From Bactrocera neohumeralis (Eukaryota > Arthropoda > Insecta > Diptera > Tephritidae): a stretch of DNA of 64,000 bases. The translations under genes were made by a program, and so were the position numbers. Shown piece after piece: positions 45,914 through 56,846 of this stretch (its first letter is position 1; each line of letters starts with the position of its first letter). Where the stretch lies: the NCBI RefSeq assembly GCF_024586455.1, contig NW_026089624.1:17885341-17949340 (forward strand). Direction: 5' to 3'. The notes under the pieces are model-generated. The model was not told where the DNA came from. It ran no database searches and worked only from the letters and a program-made list of their open reading frames with translations.

Positions 45914-46324
45914 GGTTCGCCTAAGTTAAATTGGCGCTGTTGAACATTTTTGCATTGTCCTCTAATTAGTATTTAGTCGAGTTAGGAGACAATGCAGGAA
46001 TTTGTTCATTTGTTTGAGCACTAACAATACTAATGAACTAAACAATCGTGTATTATTGTAAGGAAAGCGCGGGGAGCTTTGTGGCATACTTTTAAATTAT
46101 CGAGCATTCCACGTCTTATGAATATAGTAAAACCTTACATATAACCTAAAAAACTACAAATTTATAATTTGTTATTACTAAAATTATGAATAGTAATCTA
46201 GGTCTGGGCCGTAAAACTACTAATAAATAAGTATGCATTCTGTAATAAAAAAATGTTAAATAATCGCTGCATACCTAACAATTAAAATACAAACAACGGA
46301 GAGAAAACAAACTGCTTACCTCGC
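45914..46324. other. Non-coding stretch with foldback-related fragment
   Basis: No gene. 46056-46115 resembles the central part of the 1621-1821 foldback. Confidence 0.5.
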
Positions 46325-47905
46325 AAAGTTACGTTCGACCACAATACGTGCGGGATGGGATAAATACCGAGAGTTGAAAAGGAAAGCGAGACGGATTTGC
46401 AGACAAAAAAGAGAAAGGCCGAAATGCGTGAGTATGAAGAGCTTGACAAGCTGGCCGACAGGGTTAATGCTCGAAAATTCTACGAAAAAATATGGCGGCT
46501 AACAGAACGTTTCAAGACAAGAGCATTCTCTTGTAGAACCCCCAAAGGTGATCTAGTGACCGATGCCCAGATTATACTAAAATTATGGAGGGAACACTTC
46601 TCCAACCCACTGAATGGCAGTGAACATACAACACCAGGAGAAGGCGAACCCGATTCCCCAATCGATGACGATGGAGCAGACGTTCCATCGCCCGACCATG
46701 AAGAAGTTCGAATAGCAATTACCCGCCTGAAGAACAACAAAGCGGCGGGGCCGATGGATTGCCGGCCGAGCTATTAAAACACGGCGGCGAAGAACTGATA
46801 AGGAGCATGTATCAGCTTCTTTGCAAAATATGGTCGGACGAAAGCTTGCCCAACTATTGGAATTTAAGTGTGCTATGCCCAATCCATAAAAAGGGAGACC
46901 CCACAATCTGCACAAACTACCGTGAAATAAGCCCCTCAACATCGCATATAAGGTTCTATCGAGCGTATTGTGTGAAAGATTAAAGCTCACCGTCAACAAA
47001 CTGATTGGACCTTATCAGTGTGGCTTTAGACCTGGAAAATCAACAACCGACCAGATATTCATCATGCGCCAAATCTTGGAAAAGAACCAGTCAAAGGAGA
47101 ATCGACACACACCACCTCTTCGTCGATTTCAAAGCTGCTTTCGACAGCACGAAAAGAAGCTGTCTGAATTTGGTATCCCCGCAAAACTAATACGGCTGTG
47201 TAAACTGATGTTGATCAACACGAAAAGCTCCGTCAGGATCGGGAAGGACTTCTCCGAGCCGTTCGATACCAAACGAGGCTTCAGACAAGGCGACTCCCTA
47301 TCGTGCGACTTCTTCAACCTGCTTCTGGAGAAAATAATTCGAGCTGCAGAACTAAATAGAGAAGGTACCATCTTCTGTAAGAGTGTACAGCTGCTGGCGT
47401 ATGCAGATGATATTGATATCATTGACCTCAACAACCCCGCCGTTTGTTCTGCTTTCTCCAGGCTGGACAAGGAAGCATAGAAAATGGGTCTGGCAGTGGA
47501 CGAGGGCAAGACGAAATATCTTCCTTGGTCCTTTTCGCGTTGGCCACGGCGAGTATCGCATTCGATGGAACAATGAGATGTACGAGTCATACGACGACAT
47601 TGACATAGTTCAGCGAATTAAAAGACAGCGGCTACGCTGGCTAGGTCATGTTGTCCGAATGGACGAAAACACTCCAGCTCTGAAAGTATTCGACGCAGTA
47701 CCCGCCGGGGGAAGCAGAGGAAGAGGAAGACCTCCACTCCATTGGAAGGACCAAGTGGAAAAGGACCTGTTTTCGCTTGGAATATCCAATTGGCGCCATG
47801 TAGCGAAAAGAAGAAACGACTGGCGCGCTGTTGTTAACTCGGCTATAATCGCGTAAGCAGTGTCTATGCCAATAAAGAAGAGAAGAAAAAGAAAAAGTTA
47901 TGATT
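46325..47905 (+). pseudogene. RTE-like LINE: RT and C-terminal domain, 5'-truncated
   Basis: Frames in order. 46397-46777 has KKRKAEMREYEELDKLADRV and EVRIAITRLKNNKAAGPMD. 46759-46983 has LPNYWNLSVLCPIHKKGDPT and TNYREISP. 46968-47480 has LIGPYQCGFRPGKSTTDQIF, FDTKRGFRQGDSLSCDFFN and LLAYADDIDIIDLN (catalytic Y-A-D-D). 47383-47856 has IKRQRLRWLGHVVRMDEN and GRGRPPLHWKDQVEKDL. A short aagaagagaagaaaaag tail ends it near 47900. The WLGH-VRM...GRP--RW-D-V--D C-terminus is known from RTE/BovB-like insect LINEs annotated with craniofacial-development-protein-2-like endonucleases. The endonuclease part is absent. Frameshifts split it. Confidence 0.85.
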
Positions 47906-48165
47906 GTCAACCGTGACGTGGGAGCCAAGTCGCGGTAGCGACGACTGTATATTTGATGACAGGATATATTTAATCTTATTCTCGTTCACTACCAGACCCA
48001 TTAGCTTCGCCTCCTTGTCCAATCTGGAGAAACCAAAACTAACAGCGCGGGTGTTGAGGCCAATTACATGAATATCATCGCCGTACGCCAGCAGCTGTAA
48101 ACTCTTATAAAAGATTGTGTCTTCTCTATTCAGCCCTGCTTCGGCGAAGTCGATCAGCATCAACT
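47890..48165 (-). pseudogene. Second RTE-like RT fragment, opposite orientation
   Basis: The minus strand reads LNREDTIFYKSLQLLAYGDD, IHVIGLNTRAVSFGFSRLDK and EAKLMGLVVNENKIKYILSS, a paralogue of the 47360-47480 region (AELNREGTIFCKSVQLLAYADD). The catalytic motif here is Y-G-D-D. It abuts the tail of the plus-strand copy, giving a tail-to-tail arrangement. Confidence 0.85.
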
Positions 48166-50959
48166 CATTTAGGATATTTCATCAAGGAGGCTGAATTTAC
48201 CGACCGTTGAGCCAAAGATACCTTTTTTGAACACTCTGGTGTTAAAGTCGCCAAGCACGATTTTGACTTATTATTTGACTAAATGTTCCACTCAACACGG
48301 AAATTATACTCTAAATAAGGAAAGATTATACAAAATATTGCTACTAAAATGAATATGAAGGAATTAAAATCCTAAAGGAAATGTATTTATGTACACATGA
48401 ATATATAATTATGTTACAATGCGAGTAGTATCGTAGTAACCTAGCATGTTGCCTAAAATTATAAATTAAAAAAAATATTCACATTAATGAGTTTTTAATT
48501 ATTTTATTTACGAATACATTTAGTAATTAAATTAATTAAACAAAAATTCAAACGACGCAAATACGCTTGTTTTGAGCTTCAACTGTCAAAATTTCGCTTT
48601 CCATTTGGCACAGCTAAATGTAAAATTTGTTTACACCACATAACAATTTTCCGCCCCTATTCAACGCAAATAAAAATGTTACGTGAATACATTTTTTTGC
48701 TCCCGTGTTAATATTAGGAAGTGATAACTCTGTAACACTGGCAACTTTAATTTTTATAAACTCCGGCCGCCTGGCGGCGTTTTCGCGAAGTATGGATATC
48801 TATAATTCGTGTTCTTACGTAAAATTTATGTAAAAAATTCGCCAGCTTATAGCATGTTCAGACTAACACTTAATCACAAGATTTCGGCTGTTGAGTAGTC
48901 AATCCCACTAATCTTATAAATTTAACAAGATTTCGCCATACAAAAATGACAGTTCTTAATTTCGTCTCCCAGGTGATTTGAAGCTAATCTACGCGAAAAC
49001 TCTCTGTGCGACTCTGATTTAGCATCTACTTGTCAGTATTGAAAATCTATTACATTATCACAGCTGATTTAGCTTACAAAGAGAAAAAAATGTAAACAAA
49101 AAAATGAATTAAGGGTAATGAATCTGAATTCACCTGAAAATGGACTTTCCATATAAAAAAAATGCGTGCATTATTTTCATTATATAGAGAATATTTAAAA
49201 GAAGACGGCTTTTATAAGAAAATATTATGTAATAATGTTTTATTTTAATAAATATTAAGCGATATGAAGTCCTGCATGGCAAAAACATCTGTTTAATCAT
49301 CTGTCCAACGGCAGTTAGAACGGGCAAGATTAGTGAAGATTAAATGTAAGCTAATCACTTAAAATTTTTGGTGCCAACATAGTATTATGTTCGCACTTGC
49401 AACATTAATTTTTAAGAAATACATGTTCACAATTCCTTTTAACTTAATTGGCACATGTGTTGTCAATCGGTAAATGTATTTATTACAAAATTAACAAAAT
49501 TTTTACACGAGACATTATTCAATTCATTCCCATAAAATTTAATCTCCCAAAAATAATGAATTACAATTCACCTGCTTTTCTATGCTTGTTCTTCTCAACT
49601 GGAAAGAACTACGTGTTGGATCGTTTCTATGTGTTGCATTGAAGGTGTGATAATAATTCATTATTTTTGATTGTCGACGAGTCGGAAATTTAGCTAATTT
49701 CGAACAGCTAACGTTTAATTCGAAAGCCAGTCATGTGGCATTAACAGCTTTCTTTATACAAAAAAAAGTAGTTTTTTTGTCAGAAGTTGTGATCTATAAT
49801 TATTTTTTTGGGCACGATTCCTATTACTTTGGCGGTCGGCTGAAAAACAAGAATTTCGGTATAAGTGGGGTATGCACGGATAGGGGAGCTTCTCCAGAGA
49901 AAAAATATGCAAAAACAATTTTGCTAACACTTATATTTTTTAAAATATTCCCGATTAAAAATAAAAAAAATTGTATTAATAACACTTAGTATTTCACAAT
50001 GTTTCGCTAAATTTTTTTCACATTTTCCACTTTGTATATTTAAATATACGCTCTAAACATTGAAATAAGTTCATATTTCAGTTTCATTTTGTTATATTTT
50101 AGCTATATTTACTAATTTAAAAATCACTTAGAACACTCATCGTTGAAAAGGTTATATTGTTTATAATTATGAGAAAAACGATAGTTGCGACATCTAAAAC
50201 ACCAAATATGTAGGATTTTCAACGATTTTTCTTGGTTTGTATTTTAGTGTGATTCTTTTTTCTATATTAATTGTAATAAGAAATACTTTCCAACATTTTT
50301 CAAGCTATAAATGAGTTGTGAACACTTTTTCCTTAAACATATGTACTTGTATATGTATGTATAATATGTGATTTATATTTAATATACACAAATAAGTAAA
50401 ACTCTATAATATTATTATGAAATTTATATCATATCTGGGTGACTGAAGTATTTTTGCGTAGTACTTCTTTAAAAATCTAAGTATTTTATAACGCAATATT
50501 ATTTTTTAATATTACTTAGTTGTTTATGATATTTATTTAAGAAAATATCCATATGCATGGAAAGATTGTTTATACTCATTTAAATTTGAAATATGATTCA
50601 CAAACACTTGATTTTGTAGAACTAAGATTGTAAATTTGTTTAAATGTTCACAGTTTAATTAAATGAATTTGAAGTTAAAAATATGCATAAAGTGTGTTAA
50701 ATGTAGTGAAATAGCTTGTAGAGATGTTCGAATTTTGGGAATATTTGAACTTCAAATTCGACTATCTCGAAAAATAAGCGTTTGCGGTACCTATATCCCT
50801 TATATTTTTGATCAGGTGGACCTCCTCTTTCCAACGGTACCTTCAGATCGAGACGCCAAAGAAATCGGAATTGTATTACAAGACAGTTATCTTTTAATAC
50901 TTTTGAAACAGTCTATATTACCGGTATTTATATTTTTCCTCACTCGCTGTGTATACTTA
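48166..50959. other. AT-rich stretch without recognisable gene
   Basis: About 2.8 kb with only short ORFs (50663-50974 the longest, with no family). No convincing repeat ends. A short, GC-richer segment lies near 48755-48790 (actccggccgcctggcggcg). Confidence 0.5.
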
Positions 50960-51290
50960 TATGGTATTAATTAATTTTAACAATTAGTTTAAGCAAATAT
51001 GTTTTTATAATAAAATAAAAAAATATATACAGAAATACTGAATTGTATTTAAAAAAATTGAAATTTGTTATGGTAACAAAACGGTAACCAATACGTTCGA
51101 ACTCAGAAGTGGGTAATAAATAAAATAAAGTGGGTAATAATAATAAATATTAGGGTAACAAATACTTTTGTGACGTATAACACTCTTCACTAACAAATGT
51201 ACATACTTATACAGTGAACAAATATAGTTTACATACACCTAGTTCCATTAAATTACGACACGTTTATTTGTTTAATAATTTAAATTTTAA
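50960..51290. repeat. Copy 2 of the GTAACAAAT-motif element
   Basis: The segment acaattagtttaagcaaata...ctgaattgtatttaaaaaaattg...gtaacaaaacggtaacc matches 35060-35080 plus 36385-36450, that is, the same element without the 35081-36366 insertion. It carries further gggtaacaaatac and actaacaaatgtac words. Confidence 0.6.
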
Positions 51291-51395
51291 GTGTGGTTAA
51301 ATCGGCTGTTAATAGCAGCCACTTCTATTTACAACAGGATAACGACCCAAAACACACGTCTTATCTTGTATGTGAATGGACACGGAATTATCTAC
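51291..51395 (+). pseudogene. Tc1-like transposase fragment
   Basis: The plus strand encodes NSSHFYLQQDNDPKHTSYLV and CEWTRNYL, the block around the second catalytic Asp of Tc1 transposases (QQDNDPKHTS). It is cut off on both sides; the next bases are an RTE-like LINE fragment. Confidence 0.8.
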
Positions 51396-51700
51396 TCGTT
51401 TGGTATTGTCGACTCGGAAAGGTCCTTCCCGGAACTTATAGCATTGCTCAACGTCAGTTTACACAGCCGTTTTAGGTTTGCGGGGATACAGAATTCAGAC
51501 ATAGCGCCAGAAAGGCAGCTCCCTTTCGTGCTGTCAAAAACAGCTTTGAAATCGACGAAAAGGTTGTGTGTGTAGGTCCAATCAGTTTGTTGACGGGTTT
51601 AACCTTTCACATAATACGCTCGATGGAAGCTTATATGCGATGTTTAGGAGACTTACCTCACGGTAGTTGGCGCAGATTGGTTGTTATACTAATAGCTTCA
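51396..51700 (-). pseudogene. RTE-like LINE RT fragment
   Basis: The minus strand reads PICANYREVSLLNIAYKLPS, SVLCERL and, in other frames, FCIPANLKRLC-type and GKDLSES-type blocks, matching 46900-47260 of the plus-strand LINE (TNYREISP, LCERLKLTV, FGIPAKLIRLCK). It is heavily frameshifted. Confidence 0.7.
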
Positions 51701-51714
51701 GTGGTTTAAACTTG

Positions 51715-52165
51715 TTAAAGGGCGGGGCCACGCCCACTCTTTCAAAAAATTTTGCCCACAAATGCCTTGCTACTACGATCTTTTGTACCAAATTAGAGTT
51801 TTATATCTTAATTGAGTGCTTAGTTATGACACTTGTTTTCGGTTAATGACGATTTGAGGGCGCAACGGTTTTCCGATTACGCCCATCTACGAACTCGAAA
51901 TTGTTTTTGTACTAAGGAACCCACATGCCAAGAATCATCGAGATATCTCAATGTTTGCTCAAGTTACTGCTTGCAGAGACGGACGGACAGACAGACAGAC
52001 TGACCCGGATTTAATTTTTTCTCGTCATCCTGATCATTTATATATATATATATATAAAACCCTGTATCTATCTCGCTTAGTTTTAGGTGATTCGTACAAC
52101 CGTGAGGTGAAAGAAACTATAATACTCTATAGCAACAGCTTGCAAGAGCTTAAAAACTAGAAAAC
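51715..52165. repeat. Inverted partial copy of the 42.4-43.5 kb dispersed repeat
   Basis: Shares, in reverse orientation, the ggccacgcccac block, the gacggacggacagacagac microsatellite, the catcctgatca block (complement tgatcaggatg) and a closing actataatactct segment. Confidence 0.75.
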
Positions 52166-52214
52166 ATCATTGACAAAAGTTTAGGAGTTTTAATATCACA
52201 AATTTCAATAGAGA

Positions 52215-52600
52215 ACTAAACTTTAAAAACTAGAAAGGGTTTAGGGTCTAGGCCTGGAAAAAACTAAATTTTCAACTTCAGCGTGTGTTATTTGTTGCAA
52301 ATCCTCTTGAAGGTTTTTTCGTACTATTTTCACACTTTGCGTTCCCAAAATCTCGCAAACATGCTCAATAATATTTACATAAATCAGGGCCAAGGTGGCG
52401 TATTTAATTGACGTGAAGCATTATAAAGTAACCATTCATTTATTATGTGGGCCGTGAGTTTCTGATCATTAACTTGCTGGAAAAGCCAACTCTTACTAAA
52501 GCTCAGTTTATCATCCCAAAGTGGTCGAGAATACCTCAAGTTCGAGCGACCTGTTATTACTAGCGTATGTAGCCGAAAACGCACAGACCCAGTAAATAAG
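52215..52600 (-). pseudogene. Tc1-like transposase C-terminal fragment
   Basis: The minus strand encodes SKSWLFQQVNDQKLTAHIIN, EWLLYNASRQLNTPPWPD and, in shifted frames, the segment up to ~52220. This is the QQDNDPKHTA--V-EWL-YN--QL-TPPQSPDLNPIE block of Tc1 transposases, with D-N-D-P-K-H mutated to V-N-D-Q-K-L. It is a different copy from 51291. Confidence 0.75.
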
Positions 52601-52633
52601 AGTTCTGAAAAATATTTCCATGGGCCATATTGG

Positions 52634-53471
52634 TAATGGATAAAAATGCAAATGTCAGCGTAAAAATTGAAGAAAAGACTAGTAATTTAAAATTTCATGT
52701 GAAAGAAATTAAAAATTTATGAGGGGCTATAGTAGTGAAGAAAACTTTAATTGAAATAGAAATCTTAGTCCTTAAAGTAATAGTTTTGTGAAAAATAGTT
52801 AGTAAATTGTAGTCGTCGACCAAAAGGTCGTATATACGAAAATTATTTCAAAACTTTGGCTTTAGGTGTCTATTTTTCACCTTAAGTATACAAATACTTA
52901 AAGGTCGAGGTCGTTTCCGAAACCCCGGTCATAATAATCGCTCTTTAAAAAGTTTAGAATTAAGAAGTCGGGGGATTCACTCAGGATCAAAAGTTCGTAT
53001 CCATTTTGTGTGACGAAAAGGAATATTTCCAATACGACCCTAAATCCAATAGAGTTTTTGGAGTAGAAGATAAGGGCGATGAAAATCGTATGCCGCGAGC
53101 AGGTAATAGCGCTATGACACTTATGGCTCAATGTACTGATGGAATACCTTGGTCTCACCCAATCTCTTATTTCATTGTCTCTCCTATTTCAATGCCAAAA
53201 AATATACGTATGTTTAAGGCCATCTTCTTCTTGGATGGCGTAGACACCACTTACGCGGTTATAGTCGAGTTAACAACAGCTTGCCAGTCGTTTTTTCTTT
53301 TCGCCACTATACTGCAGGACAGGACTAGTAGTAGAGTATGGCTTTTGTTCGTCAAGAGTACTGTTGCCAAGAGTTATTCAGCCTTGGATTTCGAGGCTGG
53401 TGTTGGACACCAGTAGAAATCGATTGCGGCTGCTTACCTCCCCTACAGTCCCAGTTACGTAAAAGTATGAA
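52634..53471 (+). mobile_element. P-like transposon remnant, copy B
   Basis: Matches copy A (41055-41825) with few changes but keeps FQYDPKSNRVFGVEDKGDEN, where A lacks the FQYDPKSN segment. A longer 136-codon frame (53006-53416) shows ENRMPRAGNSAMTLMAQCTD and IPWSHPISYFIVSPISMPKN. Its right end abuts the truncated integrase of gypsy-2. Confidence 0.75.
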
Positions 53472-54250
53472 GTCTTTTATTCCTTTTAAGAAACACCTTT
53501 TCGCCAGGCTTATACGTTTTAGTATTTTTGTTTTTATTAAATCTGTCTAGCGTTTTTTCCTATGCAAGTTTCAATTTATTTCTTATCGTTTCTAGTGTTT
53601 CTATTGATGAGCTATAGAGAGCTTCAATTGGCTTCAAGTTTGTGACAGAATGGATACTATTATTATATTTATGTGTGGCTAATAACATTAGGTCATTAGT
53701 CTCACTTATTTGTTGTTGTTCCTTGATGCAGCGGGCAATTTCCAGCAGTGTGGAATGGAACCTCTCAACCTCTCCATTACTCTCGCTATGAAGTGTAGGA
53801 ATAAAAAACTGTTCTATTGAAAAATTATCCCTAAGAAGACTTTTAAGAAAGATGGAATGGAAAGCTTTCTCATTATCAGATACTATAGTTTTGGTATTTT
53901 TAAAAATTAGCAGTATTTCTAGCATTGCATCTTTTATATCAACTGTGGAACCTGAAGCTATTGGCTTAACAATGGCGTATTTAGAAAACTTGTCAATACA
54001 AGTTAAAAAAATGCTGTTTGGCTGTGATAAAAATATCAATATGGAGTATTTCTCCAGGGTATTTCGGTATGAGCGTTTTTCCTATACCAGGATCAAATGG
54101 TTTTCTTTGATATTTGTTTTGCAAACAAATTCTGCAGTTCTGCAGGAAATTGCCTCACTAATTCATTTTGTATTTCTGCCAAAACTTTATGTTCACATTG
54201 TAAGCCGTTTGTGACATTTGGATTGATAGCTTCTTTTAGATAGCGCATTA
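53472..54250 (-). pseudogene. gypsy-2 integrase
   Basis: 53560-54039 holds IFLTCIDKFSKYAIVKPIAS (first Asp), TIVSDNEKAFHSIFLKSLL (second Asp), TLHSESNGEVERFHSTLLEI (catalytic Glu in G-E-V-E-R-F-H) and YNNSIHSVTNLKPIEALY. The tail continues in another frame to NKNTKTYKPGEKVFLKRNKR near 53475, where it is truncated. An upstream piece to ~54250 is degraded. Confidence 0.92.
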
Positions 54251-54355
54251 GGTTTTCGATGGTGTCAAAATAATATGACGTCGGAGCTTTTGAAATAAAA
54301 TTTTATTTATTTTGCTAAAATGGTCGGATTTAGATAACACTAACTGATTTTTAAA

Positions 54356-55537
54356 TTAGTTTACAGGATATTTAATAGTTTTAATGGCATCACTAGAAGA
54401 CTGTTCGCTATGAACGGTTTCCATCTTCCCTAATTCACTCAAGTTGTGTATGAACTGTCTAGATAGGGCGTCGGCTACTTTATTTTCTTTTCCTGGCTTG
54501 TAGTGAAAGTTTGAAACTCTTCGATAAAAGCACGCCATCTTTTCAATTTTGAGTTAGGATTCTTATCAGATATAGAGAAAATAAGGCGCTGGTGATCGGT
54601 AAAAATGTTAATTCACAATTCTAGCGTAATCTTTCACAAATCTTCGATAATATCCTGATAGCCCAAGGAATGATCGTAGTGCTCGAAGAGTGGTTGGAAT
54701 TTTATAATTGAGTATATCATTCACTTTAGTTGGGCATGTTTGGATACCATTTCGTGAAACTACAAATCCCAAAAATTCAACTTCTATTTTAAAAAACTTT
54801 GATTTTTCGGACGAAACTCTCATTCCTACTTTTTCTAAACTTTGTAAAATTATGTTTATGTCAACTAAATGGGATTGTTCGTCAGGAGAGAAAATAATGA
54901 TGTCATCCATATAAACGTGGCAACATTTTCCTATGTATTCACGAAGAACATCATCGATAGCTCGCCGGAAAATGCTGGGAGCATTTTTCAGGCCAAATGG
55001 CAGACGACAGAACTCGTACTTTCCATTGTTGACACTGAAAGCGGTTTTTTCCCGATCTTCCTCGCATAAAATTATCTGATGAAATCCCGATTTTAAGTCG
55101 AGGGTGTTATAATATTTAGATTTCCCTAAGTTTGCCAAAATTACTGACGAGCCAGGAATGGGATATCTCTCTGAAATTGTTTTCTCATTTAGTTTCCTAA
55201 AGTCTATCACCATCCGTAATTTTTGCCTACCATTTTCGTCTAAGCCCTTTTTTGTAACTACATGAACAGGCGAGTTATATGGAGAGCAAGATTTGCGAAT
55301 TATTTTATCTTTAAGGAGAGCTAATAATTCTTTGTTTATGAACTCTGCTGCGGAAACAGGATAGGGATAGCTTTTGGTATAAATTGGCTCATTCGTAATC
55401 GTACGAATTCTACCCAGTACTTTGGTGTTATAAGGCAGTGCTCTATCTGTATCGGCAAAGGCATTAATATTGCTACTAATTATATCATTGAATTGGTTTC
55501 GGATACTATTTGGAACCGAATCCTCTATGGTTATCAA
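54356..55537 (-). pseudogene. gypsy-2 reverse transcriptase and RNase H remnants
   Basis: 54608-55537 (309 codons) contains KDKIIRKSCSPYNSPVHVVT, KLRMVIDFRKLNEKTISERY, YNTLDLKSGFHQIILCEEDR, KYEFCRLPFGLKNAPSIFRR and CHVYMDDIIIFSPDEQSH (Y-M-D-D, near 54905), then LRALRSFLGLSGYYRRFVKD. 54356-54538 gives the RNase H end, SNFHYKPGKENKVADALSRQ. The middle of RNase H is out of frame. Confidence 0.95.
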
Positions 55538-55559
55538 ATTTACTTGGCTGCAAGAAATA

Positions 55560-55885
55560 TGCTGAAGTTTTACTTGGCCATTGCGGTAAAATAAGTATCC
55601 CCTATACCAATTATAGCGTTAATTTTTTTCAAAAAGTCGTATCCAATGATACCATCAAACGTTTTTAAATTTATAGAAAGTAGAGGTAGAATCTAGGACA
55701 TTTATTAAACATTGTTTATCAATCAGATTGACGCCATTGATTGATTTAAGCTTGAATGTTTTTTCCACCGATTTCACACAAGAAAGAATAGTTTTTGACA
55801 TAATTTTTGGAAGTACCTGTATCTATTAAAATGCGTAGCTCCAGACCATTTGCCGTTTTTTTCGTAATAAATGGCAGGAGCGAAC
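55560..55885 (-). pseudogene. gypsy-2 protease
   Basis: Around 55795-55845 the minus strand reads LRILIDTGTSKNYVKN, an intact D-T-G retropepsin motif. It lies between Gag and RT as expected. The surrounding frame carries stops, so it is not expressible as a whole. Confidence 0.75.
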
Positions 55886-56508
55886 TTAGTTTAAATGGTT
55901 GAATTCGTCTGCAAAGTTACTCTCAATATCTTCATGACAGTCATTGGTGTTGTAATAATTTTCCAGATGCTCGCAACCATAATCGTACTTATGGTTATCC
56001 TGATCTCCTTCTATGTAATTATTGATAGAATTGGCTTCTATTTCATGTGGCATATAGTTTACCCTTTGTACCTTAGGGAATGGTGATCTATTAGAGTATG
56101 TTTGATCGCGACCACGCTTTAAAACTGTGGGCTGGAAAAGGATTGGATTCTGTTGTGGTCGAGAAGTATTAATGGGAGGATTTGGGTTGGGCAAATGGTT
56201 GTTGTCTCACTTTTGAAGAGCATTGTTGGTGTAAGGATTAGCATGTTGCCGAGTAGAAGGAATACTATGATCGACTTCCATAGAAGTTGTGATTTGAATA
56301 AGTGCGATGATTTAGCTGATTCCTAAAAAAAGGCCGACGGCCCTGAGATGTATCAGGAATATTCGGCGTCTGCGAATTTCCTACGGCAAATATACGCGCA
56401 AAATCGTACCTTTTGTGGCTAGTTTCAAGCTGCTGAGCAACTGCAAGCGCAGTTGAAAGGTCCTTTGGCCTGGTGGAAAAGAGTATGTCACATAATGGTC
56501 TACGAAGA
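55886..56508 (-). pseudogene. gypsy-2 Gag, C-terminal part
   Basis: 56265-56508 continues Gag after the P-like insertion with LRRPLCDILFSTRPKDLSTA and LAVAQQLETSHKRYDFARI. 55886-56194 is an Asn/Pro-rich C-terminal region (NPPINTSRPQQNPILFQPT). The reading frame up to 56549 beyond this point (MREELNISLSLVSG) is the P-like element's terminus read through, not Gag. Confidence 0.85.
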
Positions 56509-56563
56509 CCCGAAACCAGAGATAAAGAGATGTTTAACTCCTCTCTCACTGGAAGTGAGAGAG

Positions 56564-56637
56564 CAATTGCTAAACGTCAAAACCTACTGAACTCGATTAG
56601 CTGTCAAAGTTCAGTAGGTTTTGACGTTTAGCAATTG
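56564..56637. repeat. Perfect 29-bp hairpin near the P-like left end
   Basis: Arms 56564-56592 and 56609-56637 are exact reverse complements around a 16-nt loop, starting 47 bases from the element's left end. P elements carry internal inverted repeats near the ends that affect transposition, so a similar role is possible (inference). Confidence 0.85.
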
Positions 56638-56846
56638 GAAAAGAGGGACGACCAGATTAAAATCCCGCCAAATTATTATTCGAATGGAGACATTTTTCAC
56701 TTTTTTGTCTCCATTTGTAACGGCCATTATTTCGAAGAATACCGAATGCGAAACAGCACGCAGATTGAAAGCTGTAAGTATATTTTAATTTTTATTAAGT
56801 AAATTTGCATTTATTTAAAACTTTTTTATTTTATTTTACAGATAAA

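Noticed and set aside
48166..50959. MITE candidates in the AT-rich stretch (for example 48850-49400)
   Set aside because: End similarity is too weak and no duplication was found.
56509..56549. Gag of gypsy-2 extending to 56549
   Set aside because: Beyond 56516 the frame runs into the terminal inverted repeat of the P-like element.
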